NCBI GenBank assembly: GCA_023433185.1
Contig: JAEZEN010000032.1
Location: forward strand, 1 to 9,161
Length of the DNA stretch: 9,161 nucleotides
Direction: 5' to 3'
Source of the DNA: Pseudomonadota bacterium
GTDB lineage: Bacteria; Pseudomonadota; Alphaproteobacteria; Rhizobiales; Kaistiaceae
Part shown: positions 6,592 through 9,161 of the stretch, in pieces
Position numbering within the stretch: position 1 is the first letter of the stretch
Layout: each line of letters starts with the position of its first letter
Made by a program: the position numbers and the translations under genes
Notes under the pieces: generated by a model
What the model saw: the letters and a program-made list of their open reading frames with translations, nothing else
Told to the model about the DNA's origin: nothing
Databases searched by the model: none

Positions 6592-8094
6592 ATGACCCCG
6601 GCTCTCGAGCTCAGCGGCATCACCAAGTCGTTCGACGGGTTCATGGCCCTATCGGCGGTGGACTTCGCCGTCCTGCCCGGCGAGGTCCATGCCCTTCTCG
6701 GCGAGAACGGCGCCGGCAAGTCGTCCCTGATGAACGTCGCCGCCGGCCTCTACGCGCCGGACGAGGGGCATATCCGCATCAACGGCCGGCCGGTCCTGAT
6801 CCGCGGCCCGCTCGACGCAAAGACGAACTCGATCGGCATGGTCCACCAGCACTTCAAGCTGGTGCGGCCGTTCACCGCGCTCGAAAACATTCTCCTCTCC
6901 GATCCGCGCGGCGGCTATGCGCGGGGGCTCCGGCAGATCGCCGCCGACGTCCGCCGGCACTGCGATGCCCTCGGCTTCGAGGTCGACCTCGAGAGGCCGG
7001 TCGGCATGCTGTCGATCGCCGAGCAGCAGCGCATCGAGATCCTCAAGGTGCTGGTCGGCGGCGCCCGCATCCTGATCCTCGACGAGCCGACGGCGGTTCT
7101 CTCGGACGAAGAGTCCGACCGCCTGCTCCGCACCGTCCGCGGCGTCGCCGCCCAGGGCACCGCGGTGGTGCTCGTCACCCACAAACTCGGCGAGGTGATC
7201 GGCCATGCCGACCGCGTCACCGTGATGCGCGGCGGCAAGGCGGTCTCGACCGCCGATCCGCGCACCGTCTCGGTGCCGGACCTCACGCGGATGATCGTCG
7301 GCAGCAATGTCCACGAGATGCCGGCGCCCTCGACCAGCATCGGCGCGGCGCTGCTCACGGTCGCCGATCTCCGCGGCGCGCGCGCCGACGGCCACGTCGC
7401 GCTGGCGGGCGCGAGCTTCACCGTGCGGGCGGGCGAGATCTACGGGATCGCCGGCGTCGGCGGCAATGGCCAGACCGAACTCGCCGAGATCCTGATGGGC
7501 GTGCGCCGGCCGCTGTCGGGGCGCATCGACATCGCCGGCGCCGGGAATGTCGATGCCGAGGGGCCGCAGGAGCGCCGCGCTCAGGGCCTCGCCTTCATCC
7601 CCGCGGACCGCCATACCTGGGGCCTCGCGGGCGGGCTTTCGATTGCCGAGAACTACGCGGTCGCCGGCGTGCTTGCGGGCAAGTACGGGTCGCCGGTCCG
7701 GGTCGACGGCGGCGCGATCCGCGCCGCGACCCGCAAGGCGGTCGAGGCCTTCGACGTGCAGGGCGTGCGCGGGCCGGCGCAGAAGGCCGGCCTCCTCTCC
7801 GGCGGCAACGCCCAGAAGCTGGTCATCGCCCGCGAGTTCTCCGGTAATCCGCGCGTCGTCGTCGCCCACAGCCCGAGCCGCGGGCTCGACGTGCGCGCCT
7901 CGGCCGCCGTCCACGAGCGCCTGCGCGCGGCGCGCGACGGCGGTGCCGGCGTCCTCCTCATCAGCGAGGACCTCGACGAAATCCTTCTGCTTTCGGATCG
8001 TGTCGGCGTGATGAACCGCGGGCGGATCGCGGCCGAGTTCTCTACGCCGGTCGACCGCCACGCCGTCGGACGCGCCATGGTGCATCATGGCTAG
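6592..8094 (+). CDS. Nucleoside-type ABC importer ATP-binding protein, two fused nucleotide-binding domains
   Basis: A 500-residue protein with two ABC domains in tandem, the layout of the YufO/NupO and RbsA/MglA class. It powers the BMP-type importer from the cytoplasmic face. Domain 1 is complete: Walker A GENGAGKSS (37-45), Q-loop Q86, signature LSIAEQQ (140-146), Walker B ILILDEPT with D164/E165, and H-loop H197. Its signature has Ala where Gly is usual. Domain 2 is degenerate: the P-loop reads GVGGNGQTE (288-296) without the Lys, the signature is LSGGNAQK (402-409), and the Walker B end reads AHSP (425-428) instead of DEPT. Loss of hydrolysis residues in the second domain is common in this class, so domain 1 probably does most of the hydrolysis. 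ATG 6592 is chosen; an in-frame GTG at 6586 would add two residues. No strong Shine-Dalgarno is present. The end overlaps the permease gene by 8 nt. Confidence 0.94.
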   Translation: MTPALELSGITKSFDGFMALSAVDFAVLPGEVHALLGENGAGKSSLMNVAAGLYAPDEGHIRINGRPVLIRGPLDAKTNSIGMVHQHFKLVRPFTALENILLSDPRGGYARGLRQIAADVRRHCDALGFEVDLERPVGMLSIAEQQRIEILKVLVGGARILILDEPTAVLSDEESDRLLRTVRGVAAQGTAVVLVTHKLGEVIGHADRVTVMRGGKAVSTADPRTVSVPDLTRMIVGSNVHEMPAPSTSIGAALLTVADLRGARADGHVALAGASFTVRAGEIYGIAGVGGNGQTELAEILMGVRRPLSGRIDIAGAGNVDAEGPQERRAQGLAFIPADRHTWGLAGGLSIAENYAVAGVLAGKYGSPVRVDGGAIRAATRKAVEAFDVQGVRGPAQKAGLLSGGNAQKLVIAREFSGNPRVVVAHSPSRGLDVRASAAVHERLRAARDGGAGVLLISEDLDEILLLSDRVGVMNRGRIAAEFSTPVDRHAVGRAMVHHG

Positions 8095-9161
8095 CCGCAC
8101 CGGCTCCGACCTGCCGGTCGCGACCGGCGTTCCGCCGCCCCGGCGCGGCGGCTTCGGCCGTTTCAACCTCGAGATCCGTCAGCACGTGTCGCCGCTGCGG
8201 CAGACGCTTGTGCTGCTCGGCGGGCTTCTCGTCGGCCTGCTCGCGACGGCGGTGGTCCTGATGTTCGCCGGCGTCACCCTCTCGGGCATCTACCAGGAAT
8301 TCGTGCTCTCGATCTTCTCGAGCCCGAGGAGCCTGTCGGCGGTGCTCGTCCAGGCAGCGCCGCTGCTCGTCGTAGGCCTTTCCGCCGTCGTCGCCTTCCG
8401 GGTCCGCTTCTGGAACATCGGCATCGAGGGCCAGATGATCTTCGGGTCGATCTTTGCCACCTTCGTCGCGATCAACAATATCGGCCCGGAAAGCCTCCGC
8501 CTGCCGCTCATGCTGGTCGCCGCCGCCCTCGGTGGCGTGTTCTGGATCCTCGTGCCGGCCCTCCTCAAGCTCCGGCTCGGCATCAACGAGATCATCTCGA
8601 CGCTGCTCCTGAACTACGTCGCCTTCAATTTCCTCCTCTACCTGCTCTACGGCGCGTGGAAGGACCCGCGGAGCTCGTTCCCGAATTCCGAGCAGTACGA
8701 GGCCGCCGAGCGGCTGCCGATGCTCGGCTGGCAGAACGTCTCCTGGGCGCTGCCGCTGGCGCTGATCCTCGCCCTGCTGATCTGGTGGCTGCTCAACGTC
8801 AGCCGCTTCGGCTTCTATGCGCGCTTCGTCGACGCCAACCCGAAGATGGCCGCGGCCGTCGGCGTGCCGATCGCGCTCGTGACGCTGGTGTCGGCGCTCA
8901 TGTCGGGGGGGATATCGGGCATCGCCGGCTTCGTCGTGAGCGCCGGCATCGAGGGACGGATGACCCAGTCGTTCTTCCTGGGCTACACCTTCTCCGGCAT
9001 CCTGATCGCCTTTCTCGCCCGCAACAATCCGCTGATCGCGATCCTCGTCGCGCTGTTCGTCGGCGTCCTGTTCGTCGCCGGCCAGAGCCTCCAGGTCTTC
9101 TACCAGATCCCCGGATCCATGGTGCAGCTGATCCAGGCGATCATCGTCATCTCGGTCGCGG
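8087..9161 (+). CDS. ABC importer permease, nucleoside/BMP type (3' end outside window)
   Basis: The frame is open without a stop from ATG 8087 to the window edge, giving 358 residues of a membrane protein that is nearly full length for the family (about 350-380). A cytoplasmic tail of about 38 residues, with the basic stretch PPPRRGG, precedes helix 1 (about residues 40-62). Family landmarks of the YufP/RbsC-like (BPD_transp_2) permeases are clear: WNIGIEGQM (109-117), GINEIISTLLLNY starting at about residue 165, YGAWKDP after it, and RFVDANPKMAAAVGVP in the cytoplasmic coupling region. It forms the membrane pore with a second permease that these importers usually encode next, expected just past the right edge. 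The ATG lies within the end of the ATPase gene (ATGGCTAG, 8-nt overlap), so translation is probably coupled. The substrate is unproven but linked to the BMP-type binding protein. Confidence 0.93.
   Translation, partial: MASRTGSDLPVATGVPPPRRGGFGRFNLEIRQHVSPLRQTLVLLGGLLVGLLATAVVLMFAGVTLSGIYQEFVLSIFSSPRSLSAVLVQAAPLLVVGLSAVVAFRVRFWNIGIEGQMIFGSIFATFVAINNIGPESLRLPLMLVAAALGGVFWILVPALLKLRLGINEIISTLLLNYVAFNFLLYLLYGAWKDPRSSFPNSEQYEAAERLPMLGWQNVSWALPLALILALLIWWLLNVSRFGFYARFVDANPKMAAAVGVPIALVTLVSALMSGGISGIAGFVVSAGIEGRMTQSFFLGYTFSGILIAFLARNNPLIAILVALFVGVLFVAGQSLQVFYQIPGSMVQLIQAIIVISVA

Noticed and set aside
1..9161. CRISPR arrays, tRNA or rRNA genes, insertion sequences, phage or plasmid functions
   Set aside because: No spaced direct repeats, cloverleaf-like sequences, transposase-like proteins or terminal inverted repeats were recognised by reading either strand.

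Overview
The window is a high-G+C stretch with all recognisable genes on the + strand, short gaps and strong G/C preference at third codon positions. Codon habit and gene content suggest a proteobacterium, most likely an alphaproteobacterium of the Hyphomicrobiales type. That is an inference from style and content; there is no rRNA or other taxonomic marker here.

Layout: (1) 1-372, the C-terminal end of an amidase-signature enzyme cut by the window edge. (2) 369-1277, a ten-helix EamA/DMT-type exporter or permease whose probable TTG start overlaps the amidase stop. (3) 1278-1414, an intergenic region with a good sigma70-like promoter (TTGACA, 16 bp, TATCGT) followed by a perfect 7+3+7 palindrome, a likely repressor operator. 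(4) 1415-5220, a three-gene molybdenum hydroxylase operon in the order FAD subunit, 2Fe-2S subunit, Mo-cofactor subunit. It belongs to the CO dehydrogenase/xanthine oxidase superfamily, but its active-site loop is not that of true CO dehydrogenase. (5) 5221-5443, a 223-bp gap with a weaker promoter candidate and a strong ribosome binding site. (6) 5444 to the window end, a BMP/nucleoside-type ABC importer: periplasmic binding protein, then a hairpin that looks like a terminator/attenuator, then a double-domain ATPase, then the first permease, which runs off the right edge.

How they may work together: the BMP-type importer family mainly carries nucleosides and related N-heterocyclic compounds. 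The three-subunit Mo hydroxylase inserts oxygen from water into an electron-poor, often N-heterocyclic, carbon or an aldehyde. An amidase would hydrolyse an amide made or exposed later in such a route. The simplest reading is a catabolic locus for an unidentified N-heterocycle or purine-like compound: uptake, ring hydroxylation, amide hydrolysis. The substrate cannot be read from the sequence. No Mo-cofactor maturation gene, regulator gene, second permease, RNA gene, mobile element or CRISPR array is visible; the second permease would be expected just beyond the right edge.
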